Shown in pieces: positions 15,414 to 24,681 of a stretch of 51,085 bases of DNA (positions within the stretch are counted from its first letter, which is position 1; each line of letters opens with the position of its first letter). The DNA is taken from positions 1 through 51,085 of the forward strand of contig MNYM01000012.1 of NCBI GenBank assembly GCA_001873065.1, written 5' to 3'. The notes beneath the pieces were generated by a model. The model was not told the origin of the DNA. It ran no database searches and saw only the letters and a program-made list of their open reading frames with translations. A program made the position numbers and the translations under genes. This DNA is from Flavobacteriaceae bacterium CG2_30_31_66 (lineage in GTDB: Bacteria; Bacteroidota; Bacteroidia; Flavobacteriales; Flavobacteriaceae).

Positions 15414-17840
15414 ATGAAAAAAATATTTTTATTGCTTTCGGTAAGTTTGTTTTTCGTTTCAAATTCAATAAACGCACAAAGAAAAAAATCAAATGAAAAA
15501 GATAAGCAACCTTTTGTAGCAACAGGTCCTCAAAAAAAATCTTCAACTTACAGCGATTTTATAAATAAAAAAACCATTTCCGATAGTGGATTGTTTACCA
15601 TTCACGAAAACAATGACACGTATTTATACGAAATTCCAAAATCATATTTAGGGAAAGAAATGTTGCTGGTAACTCGCCTCAGAGAATTGCCTTCAGGTTT
15701 GGGAGGTGGTTATATAAATGCAGGTTCAAATATAAATACACAAGTGGTTGTTTGGGAGCGATTTAAAAACAAAGTATTGTTAAAACTCAAATCCTATAAT
15801 GCAGTTGCTAATGATTCTTTGCCAATTTATAAATCTGTTAAAGCCAATAATTTAGAACCTATTATTTTTGCATTTGATATCAAAACTCAAAACAAAGATT
15901 CAACAGCTGTTTTGATTGATGTGACCTCTTTTTTCTCAACAGATATAAGAGCAATTTCTGGATTGACAACCGCTTTTAGAACTCAATATAAAGTAAGAAG
16001 ATTAGATCCTTCAAGAAGTTTTATTAATAGTATCAAAAGTTATCCAGAAAATATTGAAGTAATACAAGATTTCACCTACGAAGCAGATGCTCCTCCAAGT
16101 AATAATGCAGCAGCAACCATCACAATCAACGTGAATCAATCCATGATTTTATTGCCAGAAAATCCAATGACACCAAGAATTTACGACAAACGAGTAGGTT
16201 ATTTTTCAATAGGAAATGTTGACTATAGTTCAGAAGCATTAAAAGCGGATGAAAAAAGATACATAAAAAGATGGCGATTGGAACCCAAAGACGAAGCTGC
16301 TTATTATCGTGGAGAATTGGTGGAACCTAAAAAACAAATTGTATATTTTTTAGATCCTGCAACGCCTGTAAAATTGCGAAAATACATCAAACAAGGTGTG
16401 GATGATTGGCAAAAAGTGTTTGAAACTGCTGGGTTTAAAAATGCGATTGTGGCAAAAATGCCTCCAACAAAAGAAGAAGACCCTGAATTTAGCATGGAAG
16501 ATATTCGCTATTCATCTATTAGATATGTAGCAAGCACCACAAGAAATGCTGTAGGACCAAGTGTTTCTGATCCACGAACAGGAGAAATTATTGAAAGCGA
16601 TATTATTTGGTATCACAACCATTTGCGTTCTTATAGAAATCGTTATTTGTTAGAAACTGGCGCTGCAAATCCATCTGCAAGAACTTTAGAAACTCCTGAG
16701 GAAGAAATTGGTGAAATGATGCGAATGGTGATTGCACACGAAATTGGTCATGCTTTGGGATTGCCTCACAATATGGCCGCGAGTTATGCGTACCCTGTTG
16801 ATTCTTTGCGCTCTGGAAATTTCAGCCAAAAATATGGCATTGCAGCAACCATAATGGATTATGCAAGATATAATTATGTGGCGCAACCTGGAGATAAAAA
16901 CATTCGTTTCATCAGACAAATGGGGCCTTATGATCATTATGCCATCAATTGGGGTTATCGTAAAATTCCAAATGTAACAACACCTGAAGATGAAGTAAAA
17001 ACGTTGGATAAATGGATTTCTGACAAATCAGACAATCCCATATATCGTTTTGGAGGGGAATCTTTTGATCCTTCAGCACAAACTGAAAGTATTGGAAATG
17101 ACCAAGTTAAAGCCTCTACTTACGGATTAAAAAACTTGAAAATTGTTGCCGAGAATTTACCCAAATGGACCTCAGAAAAAACCAATAATTATGAAGATTT
17201 AGCTGAATTGTATGACGAATTATTAGCAGTTTGGGGAAGATATTCTGGACATGTTGCTGGAAATATTGGGGGAATTTATGAGTTTAATAAAAAACCAAAT
17301 CAAAAAGGAACTATTTATGAACCTGTTTCAAAATCTAAGCAACGAGAATCTTTAGATTGGCTACAAAAAAATGTTTTTGAAACACAAAATTGGCTTTTAA
17401 ATAAAAATATTTTAGCCAATATTGATGAAAGTGGCTACACCACAAAAATATTGAATCTGCAATCCAGACAATTGAACAGCCTTTTAAACACCTCAAAATT
17501 AAAAAGAATGTTGGACGCAGAGTTAATTCAGAATGATTTTTATGCCCCGCATGACTTTTTTAGAGATTTGAGAAACGGTATTTTCTCAGAAATAAGTTAT
17601 TCAAAAAATGTGGAACTTTTTAGACGAAATTTACAAAAATCGTTCATTGATAAAATGGGGGATTTAATGACTGATAAAAATGCAAAAAACTCTGACATTC
17701 CCTCAATCGTCAGAAATGAATTACAAGTTTTAAATTTTCAAATGAGCCTTGCCAAAAATCTAAATATTAATAAAATTACGAAATATCACTATGCTGATTG
17801 TTTAGAAAAAATCAAACAAATATTGAATCCGAAAAATTAA
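15414..17840 (+). CDS. Secreted zinc-dependent metalloprotease (DUF5117/DUF5118 type)
   Basis: This 808-residue protein has an N-terminal signal peptide (MKKIFLLLSVSLFFVSNSINAQ, cleavage near residue 22). The zinc site is HEIGHALGLPH: His442, catalytic Glu443, His446 and His452, the extended HExxHxxGxxH form, followed by a downstream Met in ATIMDYARYN (Met-turn-like). The N-terminal third (FTIHENNDTYLYEIPKSYLGKEMLLVTRL) and the segment before the zinc site (SSIRYVASTTRNAVGPSVSDPRTGEI) match the Bacteroidota DUF5117 group. It is periplasmic or outer-membrane associated; no T9SS sorting domain is evident. Substrates unknown. It converges on the DUF2851 gene with a 1-bp gap. Confidence 0.87.
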   Translation: MKKIFLLLSVSLFFVSNSINAQRKKSNEKDKQPFVATGPQKKSSTYSDFINKKTISDSGLFTIHENNDTYLYEIPKSYLGKEMLLVTRLRELPSGLGGGYINAGSNINTQVVVWERFKNKVLLKLKSYNAVANDSLPIYKSVKANNLEPIIFAFDIKTQNKDSTAVLIDVTSFFSTDIRAISGLTTAFRTQYKVRRLDPSRSFINSIKSYPENIEVIQDFTYEADAPPSNNAAATITINVNQSMILLPENPMTPRIYDKRVGYFSIGNVDYSSEALKADEKRYIKRWRLEPKDEAAYYRGELVEPKKQIVYFLDPATPVKLRKYIKQGVDDWQKVFETAGFKNAIVAKMPPTKEEDPEFSMEDIRYSSIRYVASTTRNAVGPSVSDPRTGEIIESDIIWYHNHLRSYRNRYLLETGAANPSARTLETPEEEIGEMMRMVIAHEIGHALGLPHNMAASYAYPVDSLRSGNFSQKYGIAATIMDYARYNYVAQPGDKNIRFIRQMGPYDHYAINWGYRKIPNVTTPEDEVKTLDKWISDKSDNPIYRFGGESFDPSAQTESIGNDQVKASTYGLKNLKIVAENLPKWTSEKTNNYEDLAELYDELLAVWGRYSGHVAGNIGGIYEFNKKPNQKGTIYEPVSKSKQRESLDWLQKNVFETQNWLLNKNILANIDESGYTTKILNLQSRQLNSLLNTSKLKRMLDAELIQNDFYAPHDFFRDLRNGIFSEISYSKNVELFRRNLQKSFIDKMGDLMTDKNAKNSDIPSIVRNELQVLNFQMSLAKNLNINKITKYHYADCLEKIKQILNPKN

Positions 17841-17841
17841 C

Positions 17842-19113
17842 TTAATTTCTCAACAAACGATTTCCTATTGCACAATATAAACAGCGTTTCTTTGTGCAAT
17901 AGTCGTTTTTTAACGTTAACAAAGCCTGACTTTCAAGTGCGCTTTTTGGGGCAACTTTAAGTTTTGAAAACGCATCAATAATCGAGTTTTTTTCGGGAGC
18001 AATTTGAGAAATCAACTTTAAAATTGTTTCTTCATCAAACCCTGATTTTTCTTGTAAATAGACAAATTTCAAAGGTATAATTGTGTTGATTAATAACAAA
18101 TCCACAAATGATTTGGTGATTTTTTTGGACGACTTTTTAGATTCGGTTTCAAACGTAAAATGTGTTTTCCAAAAAGTTTGAACTTCCACAGAAAACAACG
18201 AATAAAAGTCTTCTTTTTTCTCTAATTTCATCACTTTTGAGAACAAATTTTGATGCTGATGAAACAAACTCACCAATTGCGCAATGCGAATTGTAGGAAA
18301 ATTAGGAGGTCGCATTCTAAAAAATTGAAAATAATTTTTGTGGTTGGCTTGTAAATGATATTTATGGCGCAAATAATCATACTCTTTTTTTAATTGAATA
18401 TGATATTGTTCTTGCAAATCGTCTTCTAAAAAACCTGCTTGCCCAAAAAATAAGGCTGCCAATTGTTGCTCATCAAACCGAACTTTTTTCACTACTGAAT
18501 AGTCTATAGATGTTGCCAATTTCAAAAAAGCATCACCATTTACTTTTAAACCAAAATTCTTTGCCAACAAGACAAATAAAACCGCTTCAAAATCGAAATT
18601 TGTGTGTTGTAAAATATCTTTGATAACCAAAGATTTTTGTTCTAATCGCTCAAAATACAATCTTTCTAACCAATTTTTAATTAAAAAAGGTTCTACTGTT
18701 TCCAATTGATTTTCGCAAGGAATCCATCTTTTTGAATCATATAAAAAATTGTTATACTTGGAAATCAATTCTTTATCAACAAAATTTTTCAATTCCAATG
18801 TTGGTAAAACTTGATTTTCTTTTGTGAAAACAGTCACATCATGTTCCCAAACAACATGCAAAATCACAGCATCATAATTGCTATCAACTTCGTGATTGTG
18901 CACATACCAATCAGAGGATTTTATGTGCATTTCAACATTTCCAAACCAAGTTTCTGAATCAATTTTGATATGCGCATTTAAGAAATCAGGACCCGAATTT
19001 TTATTGTGAGTTCCTGTTTTTAAAATGCTAATTTGTTGCTGATTGGTTGTTTTTATGGCAGATTTAAAAAATAATTGATACTGCCACAAGTAGTATAAAA
19101 AATCCTCATTCAT
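17842..19113 (-). CDS. DUF2851 family protein
   Basis: This 423-residue cytoplasmic protein begins MNEDFLYYLWQYQLFF and has the family signature GTHNKNSGPDFLNAHIKID, followed by WFGNVEMHIKSSDWYVHNH and VILHVVWEHD. The signature has residues (Asp, Glu, Lys) reminiscent of the PD-(D/E)xK nuclease fold: GPDF, NVEMHIKSSDW. This is only a visual resemblance. The C-terminus carries CTKKRCLYCAIG, three cysteines that could bind a metal. DUF2851 is widespread in Bacteroidota with no assigned function. The ATG at 19113 is the only good start. Confidence 0.82.
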   Translation of the reverse strand: MNEDFLYYLWQYQLFFKSAIKTTNQQQISILKTGTHNKNSGPDFLNAHIKIDSETWFGNVEMHIKSSDWYVHNHEVDSNYDAVILHVVWEHDVTVFTKENQVLPTLELKNFVDKELISKYNNFLYDSKRWIPCENQLETVEPFLIKNWLERLYFERLEQKSLVIKDILQHTNFDFEAVLFVLLAKNFGLKVNGDAFLKLATSIDYSVVKKVRFDEQQLAALFFGQAGFLEDDLQEQYHIQLKKEYDYLRHKYHLQANHKNYFQFFRMRPPNFPTIRIAQLVSLFHQHQNLFSKVMKLEKKEDFYSLFSVEVQTFWKTHFTFETESKKSSKKITKSFVDLLLINTIIPLKFVYLQEKSGFDEETILKLISQIAPEKNSIIDAFSKLKVAPKSALESQALLTLKNDYCTKKRCLYCAIGNRLLRN

Positions 19114-19199
19114 TTCTTTTTTTGGTTGAAGGTACTAAAAAATTTATTCACTTATCAATTTTACCAATAGAATAAAAAAAAGTGAGCCTTATGAATTGT

Positions 19200-19207
19200 T
19201 ATTTTTG
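19200..19207 (+). promoter_or_regulatory. Candidate -7 element of the nitroreductase gene
   Basis: TATTTTTG overlaps the GTG at 19207 that would extend the reading frame. It therefore supports the ATG at 19225 as start, with a leader of about 13 nt. No -33 TTG is seen at the expected spacing. Confidence 0.5.
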
Positions 19208-19224
19208 TGGAAAAATTAAAAGAA

Positions 19225-19854
19225 ATGAATACTATTGAAAGTTTACAATGGCGTTATGCAGTAAAAAAGTTTGATAAAGAAAAAGTTTTATCCCAAAAAC
19301 AAGTTGAAACTTTAAAAGAAGCCTTCAATTTAACAGCAACTTCATATGGTTTACAACCGGTAAAATTAGCAGTAATTAGCGATAAAAACTTGCAAAAAGA
19401 ATTAGTGGCACATTCTTGGAATCAATCACAAGTATTGGATGCTTCACATTTGTTAGTAATCTGTGTTCCAAAAGAATACAGCAAAGAAGAAGTTGAAAAG
19501 TATTTCAATTTGGTACAAAAAATCAGAAACACTCCTGATGCTGTCATCACTCCTTTTAAGAAATTTTTAACCGCTGAAATAGAGAAAAAAACACAAGAAG
19601 AATTGCTTATTTGGAATAAAAATCAGGCATATCTCGCATTAGGAAACTTGTTGACAGTATGTGCTTTAGAAAAAATTGATTCTTGTCCAATGGAAGGTTT
19701 TGTCCCAGAAAAATATGACGAAGTTTTGAATCTTGGTTCAAAAAATTTGACAGCAGTTTTGGTATTGCCAGTTGGTTTTAGAGCTGAAGATGATTATATG
19801 AAAGACCTTAAAAAAGTTCGAAAAAATATGGATGAAGTGATATTCAATGTTTAG
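19225..19854 (+). CDS. NAD(P)H-dependent oxidoreductase, nitroreductase family
   Basis: This 209-residue FMN-dependent oxidoreductase is of the NfsB/YdgI kind. RYAVKKFDKEKVLS near the N-terminus carries the basic residues that bind FMN phosphate. ATSYGLQPVKLAVI has the usual Ser/Gln FMN contact. CPMEGFVPEKYDEVLNLG and AVLVLPVGFRAEDDY close the fold. The family reduces nitro compounds, quinones or flavins. The start at the ATG 19225 is set by the family N-terminus and the promoter position. It has its own promoter and a strong terminator, so it is a monocistronic unit. Confidence 0.88.
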   Translation: MNTIESLQWRYAVKKFDKEKVLSQKQVETLKEAFNLTATSYGLQPVKLAVISDKNLQKELVAHSWNQSQVLDASHLLVICVPKEYSKEEVEKYFNLVQKIRNTPDAVITPFKKFLTAEIEKKTQEELLIWNKNQAYLALGNLLTVCALEKIDSCPMEGFVPEKYDEVLNLGSKNLTAVLVLPVGFRAEDDYMKDLKKVRKNMDEVIFNV

Positions 19855-19872
19855 TTTTTTTAAACGAAAATC

Positions 19873-19901
19873 TAAAAGCCTTCTTTTCAGAAGGTTTTTT
19901 T
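19873..19901 (+). terminator. Rho-independent terminator after the nitroreductase gene
   Basis: CCTTCT (19879-19884), loop TTTC, AGAAGG (19889-19894), extended by A/T pairs and followed by a run of seven T. Confidence 0.8.
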
Positions 19902-19916
19902 AGCCAATAATAGTCG

Positions 19917-19924
19917 TATTTTTG
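19917..19924 (+). promoter_or_regulatory. Candidate -7 element of pepD
   Basis: TATTTTTG lies 25 nt before the ATG at 19949, directly after the terminator of the preceding gene. Confidence 0.5.
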
Positions 19925-19948
19925 ACATTCTAAAAATAAATTCATTCC

Positions 19949-21415
19949 ATGAATCAAGATATTAAAAACATTGAACCCATTGAAATTTGGTCACATTTTG
20001 CTGATTTGAATGCAGTGCCTCGTCCATCTAAAAAGGAAGAAAAAATCATTCAATTTATGGTTGATTTTGGAAATCAACTACAATTAGAAACTCTGGTTGA
20101 CAAAATTGGAAATGTGATCATCAAAAAACCAGCATCTAAAGGAATGGAAAACCGAAAAACAGTGGTTTTACAGGGACATTTAGACATGGTTCATCAAAAA
20201 AATGCAACTACTGATTTTGATTTTGAAGAAGAAGGCATCAATATGTTTGTAGAAGGTGATTGGGTAAAAGCAAAAGGCACCACTTTAGGCGCAGACAATG
20301 GCTTGGGAGTTGCTGCAATTATGGGAATTTTGTCTTCAAAAGATATTGAACACCCAGCAATTGAAGCCTTATTTACGATTGATGAAGAAACAGGAATGAC
20401 TGGTGCAGTGGGTTTGGATGCTACATTTTTGACAGGTGAAATTTTACTAAATTTAGACACCGAAGAAGATGATGAAATTGGCATTGGCTGTGCTGGAGGT
20501 ATTGATATTACTGCAACAAGAAATTATTCAGAAGAAGAAATTCCTGAAAAAACTACAGCTTTTTCAATCACAATATCAGGTTTGAATGGTGGACATTCAG
20601 GAATGGATATTCACAAAGGTTTGGGAAATGCTAACAAAATTATGAATCGTTTGTTATTTGACGGATTTCCAAATTTTGGACTACGAATTTCAGAAATAAA
20701 TGGCGGAAGTTTACGAAATGCCATTCCAAGAGAAAGTGTTGCAAAATTTGTGGTTGACACGATTTCAAAAGCACCATTTTTGTCTGAAACCAATGAACTT
20801 ATCAACCAAATAAAGCAAGAATTATCAATAATTGAACCTAATTTAAAAATAAACATTGAAGAAATTCCAACACCAAAAAGTGTTGTTGAAATCGATATTC
20901 AAGAAGAATTTTTAAAAGCTGTATATGCAACTTTAAACGGTGTATTTAGAATGAGTCCTGATGTAGAAAATTTGGTTGAAACGTCAAATAATATCGCTAA
21001 AGTTGAGCTAAAAAACGGATGTATTTCTGTGGGTTGTTTAGCACGTTCTTCGTCTGAAAGCGGAAAAAAAGATGTATCAAATTCCATTCGATCTTCATTT
21101 GAATTGGCTGGATTTGAGGTTGAATTTTCTGGTGCTTATCCTGGTTGGTTGCCAAATATGAATTCAGAAATTCTAAAAATCGTTTCCAAAACGTATCAAG
21201 AATTATTTCAAAAAGAACCAAAAATTGCAGCTTGTCATGCAGGATTAGAATGCGGCATTTTAGGTCAAAATTATCCAAAAATAGACATGATTTCATTTGG
21301 TCCAAATATCAAAGGCGCACATTCTCCTGACGAAAAAGCACAAATTTCATCAACTCAAAAGTTTTGGAAATTGCTTTTACAAATCTTAAAAATTATCCCA
21401 AAAAAATCTGCTTAG
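19949..21415 (+). CDS. pepD: Aminoacyl-histidine dipeptidase (PepD-like, M20 family)
   Basis: This 488-residue metallopeptidase cleaves dipeptides such as Xaa-His in the cytoplasm. Metal and catalytic motifs follow the family order: LQGHLDMVHQKN, KGTTLGADNGLGVAAI, TIDEETGMTGAVGLD, NGGHSGMDIHKGLGNAN in the dimerisation lid domain, and CHAGLECGILG near the C-terminus, with GPNIKGAHSPDE after it. Length matches E. coli PepD (about 485). No signal peptide. It is transcribed from its own promoter and ends at a clear terminator. Confidence 0.92.
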   Translation: MNQDIKNIEPIEIWSHFADLNAVPRPSKKEEKIIQFMVDFGNQLQLETLVDKIGNVIIKKPASKGMENRKTVVLQGHLDMVHQKNATTDFDFEEEGINMFVEGDWVKAKGTTLGADNGLGVAAIMGILSSKDIEHPAIEALFTIDEETGMTGAVGLDATFLTGEILLNLDTEEDDEIGIGCAGGIDITATRNYSEEEIPEKTTAFSITISGLNGGHSGMDIHKGLGNANKIMNRLLFDGFPNFGLRISEINGGSLRNAIPRESVAKFVVDTISKAPFLSETNELINQIKQELSIIEPNLKINIEEIPTPKSVVEIDIQEEFLKAVYATLNGVFRMSPDVENLVETSNNIAKVELKNGCISVGCLARSSSESGKKDVSNSIRSSFELAGFEVEFSGAYPGWLPNMNSEILKIVSKTYQELFQKEPKIAACHAGLECGILGQNYPKIDMISFGPNIKGAHSPDEKAQISSTQKFWKLLLQILKIIPKKSA

Positions 21416-21482
21416 ATTCATGAAAAAGAAGAATTAAACCACTGTTCTTTTGCATCAATTAATTGTGAAATGTCACACAAAA

Positions 21483-21530
21483 AAAAGCATAATTTGCATA
21501 AAATCAATTCATTATGCTTTTATTTTTTTA
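21483..21530 (+). terminator. Terminator after pepD
   Basis: AAAAGCATAAT (21483-21493) pairs with ATTATGCTTTT (21511-21521) across a 17-nt loop and is followed by TATTTTTTTA. Confidence 0.7.
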
Positions 21531-21597
21531 TTAACATCTTTCATGATGATAAAACAGAATAAATTGTAATTTTACGGCGTAAAACTAGAATACTTCA

Positions 21598-22362
21598 ATG
21601 GGAAAAATAATTGCTATCGCAAATCAAAAAGGAGGTGTTGGAAAAACAACCACCTGTATCAATTTGGCAGCAGCTTTAGGAGTTTTAGAAAATAAAGTTT
21701 TATTGATTGATGCTGACCCTCAGGCAAACGCAACTTCAGGAATGGGAATTGAAATAGATGGAATTGAAATAGGAACCTATCAAGTTTTGGAACATACTAT
21801 CCCTGCAAAAAATGCTATTATTCCAACAAATTCTCCAAACGTAGATTTGATTCCAGCGCATATTGATTTAGTTGCTATTGAAATTGAATTGGTTGACAAG
21901 GAAGATCGTGAATACATGCTAAAAAAAGCAGTTGTTGATATCAAAAATGACTATGACTACATTTTAATCGATTGTGCGCCTTCTTTAGGTTTGATTACTT
22001 TAAATTCATTGGTTGCTGCAGATTCGGTAATTATTCCAATTCAATGTGAATATTTTGCATTAGAAGGTTTGGGAAAATTGTTAAACACTATTAAAAGTGT
22101 TCAAAATATTCACAATAAAGAACTTGATATTGAAGGATTATTATTAACAATGTTTGATTCGCGTTTGCGATTGTCAAATCAAGTAGTTGATGAAGTTAGA
22201 AAACACTTTTCAAGCATGGTTTTTGATACTATTATTAGAAGAAATACACGTTTGGGTGAAGCTCCAAGTTATGGAGAAACTATCATTGCTTTTGATGCAA
22301 CTAGTAAAGGTGCTATAAATTACATAAATTTAGCGCAAGAATTATTAAAGAAGAATTCATAA
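21598..22362 (+). CDS. parA: Chromosome-partitioning ATPase ParA (Soj)
   Basis: This 254-residue ParA/MinD-type ATPase has the deviant Walker A QKGGVGKTT (residues 10-18, Lys11 and Lys16), LLIDADPQANAT, and Walker B YILIDCAPSLGLITLNSL. It forms ATP-dependent dimers on nucleoid DNA and moves ParB-parS complexes during chromosome segregation. The short form without an N-terminal HTH is typical of chromosomal ParA. It is followed after 1 nt by parB. Only a degenerate -7 element (TAATTTTA, about 21570) is visible upstream. Confidence 0.95.
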   Translation: MGKIIAIANQKGGVGKTTTCINLAAALGVLENKVLLIDADPQANATSGMGIEIDGIEIGTYQVLEHTIPAKNAIIPTNSPNVDLIPAHIDLVAIEIELVDKEDREYMLKKAVVDIKNDYDYILIDCAPSLGLITLNSLVAADSVIIPIQCEYFALEGLGKLLNTIKSVQNIHNKELDIEGLLLTMFDSRLRLSNQVVDEVRKHFSSMVFDTIIRRNTRLGEAPSYGETIIAFDATSKGAINYINLAQELLKKNS

Positions 22363-22363
22363 A

Positions 22364-23248
22364 ATGGCACAAGCTACCAAAAGACAAGCATTAGGAAGAG
22401 GATTATCGGCATTATTGCAAGATTCACCAAATATTAATAGTGCCTCTGATAAAAATGCGGATAAATTAATCGGATCGATTATCGAAATTGAATTGAATTT
22501 AATTGACGTAAATCCATTTCAGCCAAGAACTTATTTTGATGAAGAATCATTGATAGAATTGGGAAATTCAATCAAAGAATTGGGTGTTATTCAACCAATT
22601 ACCGTTCGAAAAATGGAAGGAAATCACTTTCAATTAGTTTCTGGAGAACGCCGTTTTAGAGCATCAAAACTTATAGGAAATACGACTATTCCAGCATATA
22701 TCAGAATCGCAAATGACCAAGAAATGCTTGAAATGGCATTGGTTGAGAACATTCAGCGAAGAAATTTAGACCCAATTGAAGTAGCACTTTCTTACCAACG
22801 TTTGATTGATGAAATCAAATTGACACAAGAAGAATTGAGCACAAGAGTTGGAAAAAAAAGATCTACAGTAACCAATTATTTGCGTTTATTGAAATTAGAT
22901 CCCATTTTACAAACTGGAATGCGTGACGGATTTATCTCAATGGGGCATGGACGTGCAATGATTAATGTTGAAAATACTGAAGATCAATTAGCAATTTATG
23001 AACGAATTTTAAAAGAACAACTATCTGTAAGACAAACTGAAGATTTGGTTAAAAACCTTAAATCTGACTCGAGTTCAAAACCTAAAGTGAAACAAATTCC
23101 TGATTTTGTTAAAAACAACATCAAACCAATCAGCGAATTTTTTGGTCAAAAAATAACTGTAACAATGAGCACAAATGGCAAAGGAAAAATAAGTGTTCCT
23201 TTTCATTCCGAAGAAGATTTTAATCGTATTAAAAACTTACTAAAATAG
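22364..23248 (+). CDS. parB: Chromosome-partitioning protein ParB (Spo0J)
   Basis: This 294-residue DNA-binding CTPase has an N-terminal patch KRQALGRGLSALL for ParA interaction. The CTP/parS clamp domain has VNPFQPRTYFDEESLIELGNSIKELGVIQPI and SGERRFRASKLIG. The helix-turn-helix contains LTQEELSTRVGKKRSTVTNYLRLLKL. A C-terminal dimerisation segment ends in EEDFNRIKNLL. It recognises parS near the replication origin. No convincing parS site is visible in this window, although the region may lie in the origin half of the chromosome. Confidence 0.95.
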   Translation: MAQATKRQALGRGLSALLQDSPNINSASDKNADKLIGSIIEIELNLIDVNPFQPRTYFDEESLIELGNSIKELGVIQPITVRKMEGNHFQLVSGERRFRASKLIGNTTIPAYIRIANDQEMLEMALVENIQRRNLDPIEVALSYQRLIDEIKLTQEELSTRVGKKRSTVTNYLRLLKLDPILQTGMRDGFISMGHGRAMINVENTEDQLAIYERILKEQLSVRQTEDLVKNLKSDSSSKPKVKQIPDFVKNNIKPISEFFGQKITVTMSTNGKGKISVPFHSEEDFNRIKNLLK

Positions 23249-23836
23249 GTGAATTTAAGACCTTTCATACTTATTTTACTATTCAGTTTTGTTGCTGAAT
23301 GTGGTTTTACGCAAAAAGATTCTTTAGAAATTGACAGCCTGAAAATTAAAAAAAAAATTACAAAGGATTCAAGAATTTACGACCCATTGGCACCATCAAA
23401 AGCTGCTTTTTACTCCGCAATTTTTCCTGGTGTAGGTCAAATTTATAATAAAAAATATTGGAAAGCACCCATTGTTTGGGCAGCTTTGGCAATACCAGTA
23501 TATTATTACCAAATCAACAATAGCGATTATAAACGCTATAGAAATGCATACAAACTTAGAAAATACGGTTTGGTTGATGAATTTACGGTTAATGGTGTTG
23601 AAATTGTTTCTACGCAAACTTTAGAAACAGCACAAGAACAATTGCGAGAAAACAGGGATTTGTCATTGTTAAGTGGCATTATTTTATACATTTTACAAAT
23701 TGTTGAGGCAAGTGTAAATGCACATTTAATGCAATTCAACACGGATGATAATTTGACGATAAGACCTCAAATGATTTTTGATCCAATTCGCATCGAAACT
23801 CCAAGTGTTGGACTCTCTTTTAAATATAATTTTTGA
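23249..23836 (+). CDS. DUF5683 family envelope protein
   Basis: This 195-residue protein starts with GTG directly after the parB stop. It has a signal-type N-terminus (LRPFILILLFSFVAECGFTQ). The conserved core is YDPLAPSKAAFYSAIFPGVGQIYNKKYWKAPIVWAALAIPVYYYQ, with a helix after the GQIYN motif. A second hydrophobic segment lies at about 142-160 (LLSGIILYILQIVEASVNAHL). This is the DUF5683 signature, found next to parAB and dapB in Bacteroidota. It may be membrane-embedded. The function is unknown. Confidence 0.82.
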   Translation: MNLRPFILILLFSFVAECGFTQKDSLEIDSLKIKKKITKDSRIYDPLAPSKAAFYSAIFPGVGQIYNKKYWKAPIVWAALAIPVYYYQINNSDYKRYRNAYKLRKYGLVDEFTVNGVEIVSTQTLETAQEQLRENRDLSLLSGIILYILQIVEASVNAHLMQFNTDDNLTIRPQMIFDPIRIETPSVGLSFKYNF

Positions 23837-23899
23837 TATGAAATCGTCACTAAAAAAAGCGATTGCATGTGTAATCTCTAAAAAATAAAATTGACACTT

Positions 23900-24601
23900 A
23901 TGAAAATCGCACTTTTAGGTTATGGAAGAATGGGAAAAGAAATTGAAAAAATTGCTATTTCTCGTGGTCATGAAATTGTCATCAGAAAAGATATTGATGA
24001 TATTATTGACATTACTTTAGCGGATGTTGCTATTGATTTTAGTGTTCCAAATGCTGCTTTTAACAACATTTCAAATTGTTTAGAATACAATGTTCCCGTA
24101 ATTGCGGGAACTACTGGCTGGCTTGAAAAATATGACGATGCAGTTGCTTTATGCCATCAAAAAAATGGCGCTTTTATGTATGCTTCAAACTTTAGTATAG
24201 GTGTAAATATCTTTTTTCAACTCAATAAACAATTGGCAAAATTGATGAGTCCTTTTGAAGATTATCAGGTTGCCATGGAGGAAATTCATCATACCCAAAA
24301 ATTAGATGCGCCAAGTGGAACAGCCATTACTTTGGCTGAAGGAATCATCGAAAATAGCTCAAAAAATAATTGGGAATTAGGAAAAAAAACAAGTCCTGAA
24401 AATATTCCAATCGTTTCAAAAAGAATTCCTGATGTTCCTGGCACACATACAATTTGGTATTCATCAGAAGTGGATACTATCGAAATAAAACACACTGCAC
24501 ATAGTAGAAAAGGATTTGCTTTGGGTGCAGTGATTGCAGCGGAATGGATTGTAGGGAAAACAGGTGTATTTTCTATGAAAGATGTGTTAAATATCCGCTG
24601 A
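23900..24601 (+). CDS. dapB: 4-hydroxy-tetrahydrodipicolinate reductase
   Basis: This 233-residue enzyme reduces the dihydrodipicolinate intermediate with NAD(P)H in diaminopimelate/lysine synthesis. It has the Rossmann start KIALLGYGRMGKEIEKIA, then DFSVPNAA and AGTTGW. The catalytic and substrate loop is EIHHTQKLDAPSGTAITLAEGI. The end SRKGFALGAVIAAEWIVGKTGVF is typical. It is shorter than the E. coli enzyme (about 273), as is usual in Bacteroidota. The ATG at 23900 fits the family start better than an in-frame TTG three codons upstream. It acts one step before DapD. Confidence 0.94.
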   Translation: MKIALLGYGRMGKEIEKIAISRGHEIVIRKDIDDIIDITLADVAIDFSVPNAAFNNISNCLEYNVPVIAGTTGWLEKYDDAVALCHQKNGAFMYASNFSIGVNIFFQLNKQLAKLMSPFEDYQVAMEEIHHTQKLDAPSGTAITLAEGIIENSSKNNWELGKKTSPENIPIVSKRIPDVPGTHTIWYSSEVDTIEIKHTAHSRKGFALGAVIAAEWIVGKTGVFSMKDVLNIR

Positions 24602-24681
24602 AAACTGTAACTTTTTTTGTTATTTTGCGCCTTATTTAATTGTAAATTAATTCCTTTTTTAAGGAACAAAAAATATTGATT

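Noticed and set aside
23838..23888. 16-codon frame between DUF5683 and dapB
   Set aside because: Too short to support without a relative; the stretch can also form a small GATTGCA/TGTAATC hairpin, so an RNA-level role is as likely.
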